64,000 bases of DNA, from positions 124,001-188,000 of the forward strand of contig JAKEKT010000062.1 of NCBI GenBank assembly GCA_021495925.1. The letters run 5' to 3'. Under the pieces are notes generated by a model, which had not been told where the DNA came from, did not search any database, and saw only the letters and a list, made by a program, of their open reading frames with translations. This DNA is from Diplodia intermedia (Eukaryota; Ascomycota; Dothideomycetes; Botryosphaeriales; Botryosphaeriaceae). Shown piece after piece: positions 1-11,612 of the stretch (position 1 is the first letter of the stretch; each line of letters starts with the position of its first letter). The translations under genes and the position numbers were made by a program.

Positions 1-540
1 TATACGTTTTAAACGACTCTTATATTTAAATCTATAAATTTACTATATATTATAATTAATCTATTAAACTAATTAGCGTTTCTTCTTTAATATTATTATT
101 CTTTAGTATTTAGCCGAGCTTTCTATAATCTTAGAATAAGAATTTTACTATATTATTAGATCGTAATTCTTCTTTTTATAGTAAAGCTATTAAACTAACG
201 CGTCTATAGTAATAATTTAATATTATATTAGTAGTTTTATCGTAGAAAGAGTATAAACTCTAGAAACGTATACGAGATTTATAGTTTTAAAAATAACTAA
301 TATAATATATTATTTTTCTTACGAGTAAAACCGTATAAATAGTATTATCTACTAATATTATTATTAGATATAAATATATTTAAGAATTATTAGTATTCTA
401 GTAATTTAGTTGCTTTAATATAAATTCTTAAACTTTTTTAACCTACTCGGCGACTTAGTTATATACTTATGCTCGGCTTTCTAGCCCGTAAGAAGAGACG
501 AGTGCTTCGCTATTATAGTTATAGTATTTCTTAAGGGAGC
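1..540. repeat. AT-rich, RIP-like degenerate repeat block
   Basis: The first ~540 bases are extremely AT-rich and full of TA dinucleotides, with no usable reading frame. Base composition changes abruptly to balanced, gene-like DNA near 540. This is the typical look of a transposon relic mutated C-to-T by repeat-induced point mutation in Pezizomycotina. No terminal repeat or protein similarity can be read from it, so the element type is unknown. It continues past the left edge of the window. Confidence 0.75.
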
Positions 541-1235
541 GGTGAGGATAACTTGTACTCTGCGGCCTATGGGCGTACGTGATCAGCGACGCCGCAAATA
601 CTTTGTGTCATGAAGCAATGTCGTGTTGAAATGGCCGGCTGACTCGGGTGGTTGTGACGAGGGGATTTCCAGTGGGTTCGATACTGGCTGCTATCCATAG
701 CTCGAGATCGGTCTCGAGCTAGTACCATAGCGCTCCATAGCTGAACTGTCTTGTGGTAGCGCTTGAAACTCAGGGTGTCTCCTTTGAGAGATCATCCGCT
801 TCACGAGCCGATGGTTGTGTCGCCTACCCCGTGTTCGGAGCCTCCGCACTCGTGAACCCCGGCGCTGTTTTCTTATTCTCTTCCTGTACATATATAAATT
901 TACAAAATGACTGGTATGTGCTTTGCAAAGAGTTTGAAGGCTCGCCCACATGTTGCAGCCACGGTATTTGAGTCAAGACGTCAAAAGCCACGCAGTATTA
1001 TCAATACCCCAATGTTAAATTTGCTGATGTGTCGAATATGAATGCAGCGTGCATGGCGTGGTGAGATTGATCCTGTGGGGGCTGAAATGTTGGATTACGA
1101 GCCCGAAACTCCGGATCCGACTGGCGCTACTTGAAACAGCCCCCACCAAAGGCTTGCGTTATATATCTCAGCCGTTGTCTCATCTTTTTCAACACTTTGG
1201 CCTCCTCCGAACATCACATCAACAGCAGCGTCAAG
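541..1235. other. Intergenic: transition zone and promoter of the HET gene
   Basis: No gene is supported here. The frames that stay open are short and have no recognisable motif. The last ~150 bases precede the HET start codon and contain a pyrimidine-rich stretch near 1165-1210, as is common just upstream of fungal start codons. Confidence 0.5.
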
Positions 1236-3470
1236 ATGGAGTCATCAGGTTGGCAAAATCCGGTGAAGATGAAGGAATCGACGTGGAACGCAGACCTTAT
1301 GAAGGCGTATGGGAATATGGGAGACTTTGAAACTTCCACATTCCAGTTTGCGCGTACAGACGGAGTCACGGCAGATGCGGCCAATATCTACCCGTGCCAT
1401 GTCGACAGATTGTTCCCGCTTCATCACATCTCCGAGTGGGCCAAGAACAAGCGAGGCGAAGATCATCCGCACACATCTGAGGGACCCAGAGGCGCTTACA
1501 GTCCCATTGTCGACCGCTACGAAATTCGAGTTTTGGAGCTCCATCCGGGCCATTTCGATGAAGAGCTCAAAGGCACCCTGCACCACTGCTCGGTTGAGTT
1601 CGAGTTCGATGTCGAGTCTGATAAGAGGCCGTATGACGTACGGTACTTCCGCACAAGACATGCGCTTTCAATCGAGGACTTGACGCAGCCTGTTTGGTAT
1701 ACCGCGCTGAGCTACACCTGGGGGATTCCGAATCCGAGCACCGATAGCTTCATCGAATGCAACGGCTGCAAGCTCAAGATCACACATTCCCTGGACGTAG
1801 CGCTTCGGCATTTCCGCCAAACGGATCACTCGATCAACATGTGGATCGACCAGATCTGTATCGACCAGAGCAACCCGAGGGAGAAGGAGCAGCAGATTCC
1901 CCTCATGTCCAACATCTACCGGCATGCCGTCAATACAGTCGTTTGGCTTGGCGAAGCAAGTGAAGGATCGGACACGGCCTTCGAGCTGCTCAAATTCATC
2001 GGCACTGTTTTCCAAATGAGCGTGGACGCGCCTCCGCCTCAGGACTTTGAAAGGCTGTTCCTACCCAACGAACATGATCCGACTTGGACACATCTCTGGG
2101 AGCTTGTCAACAGAGCGTGGTTCAACAGAGTGTGGATCGTCCAGGAATGCATACTCTCGGACAACCTCTGGGTCATATGCGGCGACACCATCATCTACTG
2201 GGAAGAGCTCACCAACGGCTTCAGCAACCTCGTGCGCAGCGGCCTCGCAGACTGGCTGCAGAACAAGCACAGAACAACGGAACCAGACAGCAAGACTCTG
2301 GGATGGAACTCCATGTACATGCTGGGCGAGGAGCGGACCCACTACCACCAGTTCCAGCAAAAGCCGCCCCTCTTCGGCATCCTCACCCGCACCCGCAACG
2401 CCCAAGCCTCGGACCCGCGCGACAAAGTCTACGGCCTCCTCGGCGTCTGCGCCGCCGCCTCCCCCATCTCCGTCAGCTACTCCCCTTCCAACACCGTCAC
2501 CGACGTCTACCACGCCGCCACGCTCGCCTGCCTGCACGCCGGGCCCGAATACCTCCTGCCCGTCCTCTCCTGCGTCGACCACACCCCTCCACCATCCCAC
2601 CCCTCCTGGGTCCCCGACTGGAGCCTCAGCCGGCACACCCGCGCCCTCGGCATCTCCACGAGCGCGGGGGCCCTCTACCACGCCGGCGGGCCCACCCGCC
2701 CTCGCTTCACCACCAGCGGTCCGCGCAACGCCGCCCTCCACATCCCCGGCAAGCTCTTCGCCCCCATCACCTCCCTCACCAGCGAGCCGTGCACGGCGAC
2801 CCCCGCCCTCTCCGCCACCGACCCCGCGCGCACCAACGCCCACCTCCTCCCGTGGATCGCCCTCGCCCGCGACCACTGCCACCCGTACCCACAAACCACA
2901 ACCACGACTACGACCACCACCACCACCACCTTCGCCGCCTTCTACCACACCCTCGTCGCGGGCGCCGCCGACGGCGCCGCCCGCCAGAAATGCCCCGCGC
3001 CCGCCTTCGCCGAGATCTTCAGCCTCCTCCTCGACGCGACGACCGGCCGCGCGCCGACGTTTCCGGACCAGACGTACTCGGCGCGGCAGCGGCGGCCGCG
3101 TGGCAGGGGGAGGTTGGAGCTGGAGAACTTGAGGGCGCGGGCGCCGGGGGAGACGTTTAGGGCTGTGCAGGCGGCGGTGGCGAGGGCGGTGGGGGGGAGG
3201 AGGTTGGCGGTTGTGGGTGCGGGCGGGGAGGGGGTGGGTGGGTATTGCGGGTTGGTGCCCGGGGGCGCGGTGGTGGGGGATTGGGTTGCTGTGTTGGAGG
3301 GCGTTCATGTGCCGTTTGTTGTGAGGGAGGTGGAGGGTGAGGGCGGGGGCGAGGGGGATGGGGATGGGAGGAGGTGGAGGTTGGTTGGGGAGTGTTATGT
3401 GCATGGGATCATGGATGGGGAGGTCATGGGCATGGAGGAGGTGGAGAAGGTGGATGTCGTGTTGGTGTGA
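1236..3470 (+). CDS. HET-domain (heterokaryon incompatibility-type) protein
   Basis: Intronless frame of 744 residues from ATG 1236 (context TCAAGATGG). The frame is open further upstream but contains no earlier ATG. The HET domain (PF06985) spans roughly residues 150-310 and shows the family blocks YTALSYTWG (~155), WIDQICIDQ (~205) and RVWIVQE (~298). HET proteins mediate non-self recognition and regulated cell death when incompatible hyphae fuse; the HET domain acts as a TIR-like death-signalling module. No NACHT, WD or ankyrin region is visible. The C-terminal half is Pro/Ser/Thr-rich, with a run of 12 threonines around 2897-2932, then a Gly/Val-rich tail of low complexity. GC is very high in the second half, which leaves long open frames on both strands. 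HET genes often sit in variable, repeat-flanked regions, and this one lies 0.7 kb from a RIP-like block. Family assignment is firm; the partner locus is unknown. Confidence 0.93.
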   Translation: MESSGWQNPVKMKESTWNADLMKAYGNMGDFETSTFQFARTDGVTADAANIYPCHVDRLFPLHHISEWAKNKRGEDHPHTSEGPRGAYSPIVDRYEIRVLELHPGHFDEELKGTLHHCSVEFEFDVESDKRPYDVRYFRTRHALSIEDLTQPVWYTALSYTWGIPNPSTDSFIECNGCKLKITHSLDVALRHFRQTDHSINMWIDQICIDQSNPREKEQQIPLMSNIYRHAVNTVVWLGEASEGSDTAFELLKFIGTVFQMSVDAPPPQDFERLFLPNEHDPTWTHLWELVNRAWFNRVWIVQECILSDNLWVICGDTIIYWEELTNGFSNLVRSGLADWLQNKHRTTEPDSKTLGWNSMYMLGEERTHYHQFQQKPPLFGILTRTRNAQASDPRDKVYGLLGVCAAASPISVSYSPSNTVTDVYHAATLACLHAGPEYLLPVLSCVDHTPPPSHPSWVPDWSLSRHTRALGISTSAGALYHAGGPTRPRFTTSGPRNAALHIPGKLFAPITSLTSEPCTATPALSATDPARTNAHLLPWIALARDHCHPYPQTTTTTTTTTTTTFAAFYHTLVAGAADGAARQKCPAPAFAEIFSLLLDATTGRAPTFPDQTYSARQRRPRGRGRLELENLRARAPGETFRAVQAAVARAVGGRRLAVVGAGGEGVGGYCGLVPGGAVVGDWVAVLEGVHVPFVVREVEGEGGGEGDGDGRRWRLVGECYVHGIMDGEVMGMEEVEKVDVVLV
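2896..2932 (+). repeat. ACN trinucleotide repeat coding polythreonine
   Basis: Imperfect ACC/ACA/ACG/ACT repeat inside the HET gene that codes 12 consecutive threonines. It lies after the HET domain, in a low-complexity linker, so length variation is unlikely to disturb the fold. Confidence 0.85.
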
Positions 3471-3817
3471 GGTCGCTGTTCGAGTGGATGGTGTAGGTGG
3501 AGGTTGTTTGGCCTGGAATAAGGGTTATGGGCGTCTGCACATTCGTTTGGCCATGGGAAGTGGAAGCCGTATGCATTGATTTGGAAAGTGTGGCGTCGGG
3601 CGGTGGCTGTGGTCGGCGCAGCCCACCTTGCGAAAACCAGAAAGAAATTCCGTGAAGCGGAACATGTGACGGTCATCCGGAAGATTGTTCAGAGTGACTC
3701 CGTAAGTAGCAAAAGAAATGGGCCAATAAGGACCGTCAACTCCAAGTTTCGACATAATCCCAGGAGAACTCTGACACGTGGCTGTATCAACTGGTCTTCT
3801 CACCTGCGAGACGGGAG
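3471..3817. other. Intergenic spacer
   Basis: I see no gene here. It holds the 3' region of the HET gene and the upstream region of the small coiled-coil gene. Confidence 0.5.
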
Positions 3818-4661
3818 ATGTCCACAGAGAGGATCACCCCTGCAACACTTCAGCTTCCGGCACCGTTTGTATCAGTACACGACGCAAACCAAGGAATGGA
3901 ACATGACCAAGACTCTGGAATCTTCAATGTCGTCTCGGCGGACGAGGATCCTGTTGAGGATGTTGACCCGACATCAACGGAGGCCAACATGGACGAGGAT
4001 CTCATTAAACCCACCGAGAGCCCCGAGACGGCTTTGGTGATGGCAAAGAAAAGCAGCTCGAAATCAACTCTTCCGCTGACGCCAGTTGAAGAGGGCCAGT
4101 TTTCCTATGCCGAAACATCACAAGTGGTCAAAAGTCTGTTGGGCGCGTGGACGTATCTTCCTGAAATACGAGAACAAGCTGGTTACGGAGGAGATATCAA
4201 TGGCTCCTCACCAATGCAGCAAAGGGCTTCTCGGGACATGAAGGTCTCCGCATCCACCTCCACCTCCACCTCCAGCGCCACCAGTTGTAATATCAGAGCC
4301 GCGGCCTCAAGACCCGACTCTGGCAGAGACTGAAGCAATGGTACGAGAAGCAGAGCAAAGCGACCGACTGAAGAAGCTCGAAGAGCTCTTGATGCAGCAA
4401 GCGCAAGCGCGGGCAGACAAGGAGGCCGCCAAGCAAAAGGCAATCGAAGACGCCCAACAAGCAGCCCAAGCGGCCGAGGACGACAAGTCAACAAAGCTAC
4501 ACGATCTTCTGGTCGCTCAGCTCAATGAGCAGAAATCCCGCGATGAGGCCGTGTCTGCTGCCAACGCCGCAGAAAATGAAGCGCATGAGAAGGATGTCTC
4601 GCAAGTGGAGCAGGGGAAGCGGCGAGAACGCATAAAAAAAAGGTGTGAACTGAAGGCGTAG
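3818..4661 (+). CDS. Hypothetical Pro-rich/coiled-coil protein, possibly truncated
   Basis: Proposed two-exon gene: exon 1 3818-4152, intron 4153-4243 (GTATCT...AAG), exon 2 4244-4661, with phases that match (250 residues). The N-terminal half is acidic and Ser/Thr-rich. Exon 2 opens with a proline run (~8 P around 4251-4277) and then a Lys/Glu/Ala/Gln heptad-like region (starting near 4338) typical of a coiled coil. This proline-plus-coiled-coil order resembles the segment that precedes the ubiquitin-like ULD_2-type domain in a common fungal protein family, but that C-terminal domain is absent here; the frame stops at 4661. A late intron (GTGTGA at 4642 to CAG at 4731) would add only a few residues. 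It may be a relic or a short family member. The splice site choice is uncertain and no function is assigned. Confidence 0.45.
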
Positions 4662-5347
4662 CGCGGTAATATTTTCCTTCCTTTTCCGTGCAGCCCTGAG
4701 TTTCAGCAAAACAAAAAAAAAGTCGTGAGTAACAGGCAGCGATCAGCACCCAGCTTGACGCAAGGCTGGTGTGGAGAGTTACATGTGCGCGGGAATGACA
4801 ATGATAATGCCTGCAGGGCATGTCCGGCCATCTCGTGGACTCTTGATCGGGCTGCGGTGCGGTCCCGCCTCTCAGAATGCTTTTGTTTTTTTAGTCTTTG
4901 CAATCACTTCTCATGTTGTGGCGGGCTTTGCTTTTCCCAGCCCCACATCTCAGCTGCTGCGCGCACGACGGCAACTTACCGCAAGAATCGCCCCCACGGT
5001 GCCAATGTTACATGCGCCTGTGTTCCCGCAAACAGTCATACCTACCGAAGGACGTCCCACTTCGGTACAACATTTTCTCAGCTGATGCTCACGTGCATGT
5101 GGTGGCGTCAATACCCAAGCATTACTGGGCCGTTCATGACCCACCTTGGTTAGCGACCTGATCATTGATCTAAGGCTTGGCTGTTACACCAGCCGATCTT
5201 GATATTTCACATACTCAGTAAGGAAGGTGGGGAAGACATAGGAAGTCAGAGAGCTGGCTAAGCGCATATACATATTGTCTCGAGTCTGTCCACTTTGTTC
5301 ATCTCCTCAACCCTCTCGACTGGTGACTGATATCCTCCACTCACACG
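4662..5347. other. Intergenic: promoter of the CorA-like gene
   Basis: No gene is supported. The open frames on both strands overlap each other and lack motifs. The final ~70 bases are CT-rich and end in TCACACG before the ATG, as expected of a fungal core promoter/5' leader. Confidence 0.5.
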
Positions 5348-8300
5348 ATGTCTTCCGACGTCCGAGACTTACCGGAACGTCAACTTTCGGCGCGTGAGAA
5401 AGCGAAAATCACATATCCATCAGGGGAATCTGATGTCATGTCGCAAGCTCAAGCAAATCGGGAACCGATGTTGCGTGGCAGTTAGTTCTTCAAATCTTAT
5501 ATTTCATTGCAACTGGCTTACGCAGTCGGCCGATCCTCAAACCCCAGTTTCGATACCATCCACAGCGATCGAGCAGGCGCGCAATCGAGAGACGTTTGCA
5601 TCCTTCGGCGAAGGAGGGACTACGGCAACCGCGAATGCCCATGGCCATCTGATGCAGATCACTCAGTACTTTGGAAACGACCCCTCCGGATTTTTTTGCG
5701 TGGACCTGCCAGGAATCGTTGAGCCTTGGCTAGTTGACAGGCGCACAAAACAACTTCGAGAAGAGTGCACAAATCCAGATTTCGGAATGCGCATCCATCT
5801 CGAAGAACATGAGCCTGGCGGACCGTGGGAATTTGACCGCAAAGCTCCATCCATGGAATTTGTTCACGATCGTTGGCCGTGTTTCAGAACCACAACCAAA
5901 ACGGAGGAGCTCGACGTCACCATTCAGTACGTTGTGTCTAAACAGACAGTATACCAAAACTATCTGTTTCAACAGAAGAGCAACGGAAGGGCTCCAGAAA
6001 TTCCCGCGTTGATAATCAAGGCCGGACTGCTAATCCGGGATCTGGATTTTTCCGCCGACCCGGACGAGAACAATCGCCACTCTGGCCACCCGAACTATTC
6101 TGATCACGCTCCTCTCTCCAGCAGACATCTGATTCGGTTGCACAAAGGCGCACGGACAAAACCAGACGATGGTAGAGACATAGCCCTTGTGATATCTCCA
6201 TTCGTAGGGGACCGTGCACTAGACCTCATTCGCATTGGAGAAAGCTCTGATTACAGGATCAATCTAGACGAACAGGCTAGCAACAGGTTCGCAAATGCGA
6301 AGCAATTGGACATCACGTTAGCCTATACCCTCCAACTTATCAGACCAGATAAGGTGGGCCGTCGGCCATCTCCTGTTTCCCAGAGAGATGTTGTCACAGC
6401 GAAAGAAAAGCTTACGAAAGCTCATTTCCGTCGATTGGGATTTGCAGAGGATGAGCATCTGAATTTCGTGCTCGGGCGCAACCTGGAGCACATACTGTCT
6501 GTTTGCAGTATTCCCGTTGTCGACCGTTCAAGCGAAAACCAGGTACAGCCGAGCATTCCTGCCATTGCCCTAACGTGTGGGGATATGGCTGGTCATCGGA
6601 TTGCAACAGAAGCAAGTTTGTGAGTTGAACATTACGGCTCCGAAATAGCTATATTCTAACAAGCACAGTCACGCTTTCCAATTCCTTCTCTTGGCATTGA
6701 AACATTTGCGATACCTACCACAATGCAATTGTCAGAGAGACAAGTACGCGTGTGATCAGTATGTTTGCAAGCTTCGGGCACGTATCTGGAGAGTCTGCAG
6801 AGGGCATCTGAAATGGTTGTTCGAGACTACCGAGAGACCCGATCGGCTGTTCTCACCCCATTACTGGGCTACGGGGAAGCCCATAGCAGATTGGGAAGAC
6901 AGCCCATGGCTCTCGAGCAATCCTCTCATTGACACACCTCTCCAAATTATCAAATTGGGAGAGTTCTTTGTGGCAACCAAGGACGAAGAGGTTCGGGACT
7001 ATGCCTCCAAGAAGTTGGAAGACTGTATCGAGCCTTGGCTTCGTCAAACTCTTGAGACAACAAACAGGAACGGGCAATATGCTTTCCCGCGCTCATTCGA
7101 AGGGGAGATTCCTAACTACTACTTTGTCGACCACGCCGTGATCTGGAGGGCGGCCAGATCTCTAGAAGAGCTTGGACTTGAGTCACGCCTTTTACTCAAG
7201 ATTGTTCCACCCCCCGAGGAAGGATCGAAGACAAGGAGTTACTCCTCGAACGAAATCCAAAAGAACATTCTCAAGAGATTCACCACCGAGAACTCCGTCA
7301 CGAGAAAGCGCATGATCGCAGTCTCGCGTAGTGCATCCGAGACCAGGTTTCTTTTCCACTCCAAAGATACCATGCTTTTCTATGGCATGGAAATGGGGCT
7401 TTTCGATGAACTGTCGATGACAAAAGGCAATCAAGATGATTGGGAGAACAAAATAGACGTCTGGAGGAACACTGTTGACTGCCAGATGCATCACGAACAC
7501 AACAACGAGAAACCATGGTTCAATCCACTACGTTACGCACTCTCCATGGTCATGGCGGCGACGGGAAAACGCATGAAAACACAGCCAGATGCCGAAATCC
7601 ACAAGCTTTCGAAGTCGATATTGCTAAAGGGTTCCTCGCCAAACGGGCTTTTCGAAGGGCGGCTCAATGACAATAAAGATCCTGTCAAATTTGATAGCGA
7701 GATCTGGCGAGACTCATGGTGGAGTGTCACATTTGAGATACCATACACAATTTGGAGTTATGGGTTACTTAAAGACCAGACCACCGCGTCAAGCACGGAA
7801 CACTCCAAGCAAGATACCGCCAGCCAAGCTTCGAATGAGGTATCGCGAGTTCTCGAGAACATACTTGAGCGTATAGCTGCCGCTCCTAAGGAATCCACCA
7901 CCAGAGAGACTGTGGCAATGAAGAGCAGCATGCCTTTCAACAACGTCATTGATCAGAAGAACATAGTGGACCTCTCCGACGAGTGGCTCTACAACGAGCC
8001 GAAGTTCTTTGATCCAAAAAGCCAATATGACATCTCGGATGAGGGAATTGAGGAATTTTGCAAGGAACATGAGGAAATTTGCATTGGACGCATTATCGAC
8101 GCTGCTACTAAGAAGGTCATCGAAAGACTCAAGCAAAAGCAGGACGAGAACGTAACGTCGATGGAAACAACCTCCAGTATCAGCACACCTCTCTCTGATA
8201 TTGGGTTTGTCGCAGATATCCCAAGGACCAAACGCTCCAAGAGCAACGATGCCATCCGTCCTTCTAGCTCTTGGCATGGTGCGATTAGACATGCCCTCAG

Positions 8301-9891
8301 AGCAAAGCGAACTCCCGAGGTAGCGAAAAAGAGATTCGTCTGGCTCTACCGCGCAGACGATTGGACCGCGTTGATTTGTTACCTTGCCTCTTCCGAGAGA
8401 GATGAGATCTCCCATTTCTACGACAAGCATGCTACTTACGAGAAGCACTTCTTTGAAGAGACAACAGCCGTTCTCAACAAATGGGTCACGGAACTTCATT
8501 TGTCCTTCTACCAAATCCTCGACCGCGATCCCAAAGACCTTCCTGGTCTTCCTAAAGCGGACGGCACCAGATTTCCAAGCTCTGGCGAAGATATGGGCGA
8601 AGGCAACAAGGCCAAGTGGATTGGACGTGCTTCCATGAGCTTCAGGTTCGATGGAGACTTTTTCGACCGCTATTGGACGTGCCATTTCCTCGAATACAAT
8701 CCGCGACACTTTCTCGAGGAACCCACCCCCCGGAGACGTTGTTTGGATGACGTCCGGGAGAAAGCGATGATGAAGTCTGTCACGAGCGCAAGGAAAGAAC
8801 CTTGGCGGCAGCGAAGGGTTCTCGAACTGGTCCTATTTGACAGGATCCTGCAGGAAATGATCATTTCCACAACCCAAATCCTCAAAGAGACGAAGGGGAG
8901 AGTCTTGAAAGTCTACACGTATGCCAATGGCAGCGAAAATGAAGCATCCGCATCATCTGATGGCCGCGCATCCACTCTACTTGATGCACTGAACCTGTTC
9001 TCCGAAATAAACAATGATTTGTTTCTCTCCACAAGCCGAGAATGGCAACAGTTTCAGCAAGTCCTCCAGGTGGTGGAGGAAGACCTGGACGAGAACTTGG
9101 CCAAGATCAAGATCTGGTTGGACCGGGAGAGAGAACGCGAGTCTGAGAGGCCCCGGTGGACGCGCAACGACGAACGCCGCTATCGAGGCACTATATCCAA
9201 GCTTCTTGTTCAAAACAACCACAAGATCCAAGAGCTACGACACTCCCACGCCAGTATCATGTCGTTCAACGCGTCCCTCACAAGGAGACTGGAGGTCATG
9301 CGCAGCGACTTAGAGCTGCGTGGTGCCGACGATATTCGGCTTTTCACCTATGTCACAGTGGTCTTTCTCCCAGTCGGATTCGCGACCGGCATCTTTAGCA
9401 TGAGCAACGCGCCCACAACAGAAACACTGGTCAAAATGATCATCACAGCAGCTGTCGCTTTAGCCGCCACTGTGATCGCCTTGATCAATGCGAAAGTGTT
9501 GGAGGAAGCATTCCTGGGCCCCATAATCCGCATCACCAGTCTGTTGGTCCACCTCATCGTTGATCCGGTGTATCGTTTCTTGATTTACCCATTTGTCGTA
9601 TATCTGGTCTCACCGTGCATCTACTTCTCCGTACGCTATCTGATATCACCCATTCAGAATTGGCTATCACCTGGAAAGACTACTTTACCGCCGCTCGTTG
9701 CCAAGTTCCTTGATCGTATCGGAAGGCTCCACCCGATCAAGAAGGCGCAGGATGACTATAAGAAGGAACTTGCCAAGAAGCGGACGACGACACGTGAGAG
9801 ATCGGAAGACAAGCCGAAAGCTGGACTGAAGCAGTTGTTGAAGGGATTCAAGGGTGGAACAAATCGGAATACTCATGACCCTGAGTCTTGA
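5348..9891 (+). CDS. CorA-like magnesium transporter-type protein, 1475 residues
   Basis: Three exons: 5348-5480, 5548-6619, 6669-9891. Introns are GTTAGT...CAG (67 nt) and GTGAGT...CAG (49 nt, branch CTAAC at 6656); phases join cleanly to give 1475 residues. The large N-terminal two thirds is soluble and belongs to a fungal-specific family often annotated as CorA-like. It includes the blocks YFGNDPSGFFCVDLPG (~80), near the N-terminus, and a glucosidase-free helical middle. The C-terminus has the CorA layout: a long basic/acidic coiled region (~1130-1285) and then two close membrane helices (~1292-1312 and ~1322-1345), followed by further hydrophobic segments. The pore signature of CorA (GMN after TM1) is replaced by GFATGIFSMSN, so transport is uncertain. 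Members are membrane proteins of unknown role; the CorA-type fold is inferred from layout. Confidence 0.85.
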
Positions 9892-11612
9892 GATTGGTGA
9901 CGGTCCTCGCCTTGAGTCTAGTGGCTCTGAGTCTAGCGCCTAAATTCGCACTGAGGCACCAGAGCGTCGGTTCGCTGTTGGTTAATTTCGGATGTACTCT
10001 ACTGCGGTTGAAAAGGTACCACGGTGGGCCAGATATCCTTCTCAGGCTGTGTCGAAGGGGAGAAGAAGCGGCGAGGGCGTGTGAACTGGTTGGAAACACT
10101 GCATGGTGTTGGGGTTCTGGACATCATATCAATGTATGTATTGCTGACCTGCATCGCTGGCGCAGCCACTTGTGCGAGTGCCCACCGCAAGTCAGCGGCG
10201 TGGCGGAGCAGAGACCGGCCGGGGCTTCAGCTGTGTTCAGTGGCCAGGCTGCAGTTGGAGGACGGCGTCCCTCACATTTTCCTGTCTTGGCCAGATGATC
10301 GACGTGGCTCAAAAGCTTCGGAAAAAAGGATGCAAAACTGGTGTCGAGGTGTGGACGGTCTGACGTGAGATGCGGGGTTCGTGCGGCTCGGACCGCCGGG
10401 ATCATGGTTCAACGGCCGCCCAAAGACGACGGAGAGAACCTCCACACCATCTTCAGTCTCCAGGCTGTCGGGCGTCAGATCTGGCTGTCAGAACCTTGCC
10501 AAGGATGACGACCGGGCTCTGCCTTGCAACGGCGGTGATGGCCGTCGGGGGTACGCGTGCGGTGGTTCAAGCTGGGCCAGTCGACACTGAAGGTCGTACA
10601 GACGACGGTTGGTCAGATCGCCGCCTCGGCCTGTGAAACAGTTGCACGGCATGGCGTTTTAAACGTGGCAGGGCTCCGATTCGGGCGCCAGAAATAGCTC
10701 GCTCTTACGGCAGAAAGTGATGTGAGATTCAAAAGCTGAAGACCAGGCTCCAGGGTTGAACTTTGACGCGGCGCACTTTGCAGGTATCGACACCGCCATC
10801 TACCTTTGCAACTTGGCACTTGCGAAAGCCCTGTGGAGATTTGGTGAGAGACTGGCCGCTTGAGGGCCGTCCAGCGCGGCAGTCATGTGCGGGGCTGAGC
10901 TGCAATGCCACCACACCAACCCGACTGTGCTGCAACAACAGATTGTACCGCATGTCGGTAACCGACAGGCTGGATACCGCAGGCCCGGATGTTGAGAACC
11001 GTGCAGCATCATTACCGATTCCGAGCTGCTGAACCGGGAGAGGAGCCGAGTACCAGCTGTCGGCTCCTTTGTCAGCCCGTCCGGTTTCAGCCCGGCTGGA
11101 GCTGAGCCGTGAAACGCCGGGGCGATCATGGGGGGATCCGATACGTTGGAGAATGCTCGGCAGTCGAGCATTGGTTGAACTCCAAGGGCCCTCGAAGGAA
11201 TGGGAGAAGGGATTTGTTGGTGTAGCTCTGTGTACCTGCAGCTGTTAGTACGTTGACGGCAGCATGCGATGATAGGCCTACGCACATCACCGTTGAACTC
11301 TCGGTCTATCAGGGTTAGCTCACGTAATAGCGTGCGCACCAAGTACATGCACGTACTCTGGCTAATGGCAAGTACATTTGCGGTCAACAGCTGCCAAGCA
11401 GCCAAGACATGTAACGGGGCGGAGAGAGCGAGCGCGTGCCACCACCTTATCCGCTGGCCCTAGAGGGTGACACAGGGGCTGGCTAACAATAACCTGAAGT
11501 CTCTTGGGAGAAGCCTCGTCCAGACATAAAGTCAAGCTCGCCAGAGCCGAAGCTCCAAGCGCAGCCCCAGCAAACAAATACCTCTCGTACTGTCTTCCAT
11601 ATTCTCGCCAAG
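9892..11612. other. 1.7-kb intergenic region without recognisable gene
   Basis: Short overlapping open frames on both strands lack motifs and plausible splice patterns. The last ~60 bases are CT-rich and lead into GCCAAG-ATG of the CLN3-like gene. The region could hold a decayed element, but I see no terminal repeats. Confidence 0.45.

Noticed and set aside
670..690. GGTTCGATAC as the T-loop of a tRNA
   Set aside because: No acceptor stem, anticodon arm or D-loop could be placed around it; other GTTCGA occurrences also failed.
2061..3404. 447-codon open frame antisense to the HET gene
   Set aside because: Caused by very high GC in the HET gene's second half; it is Gly/Arg/Pro low-complexity and has no motif, while the sense frame carries a clear HET domain.
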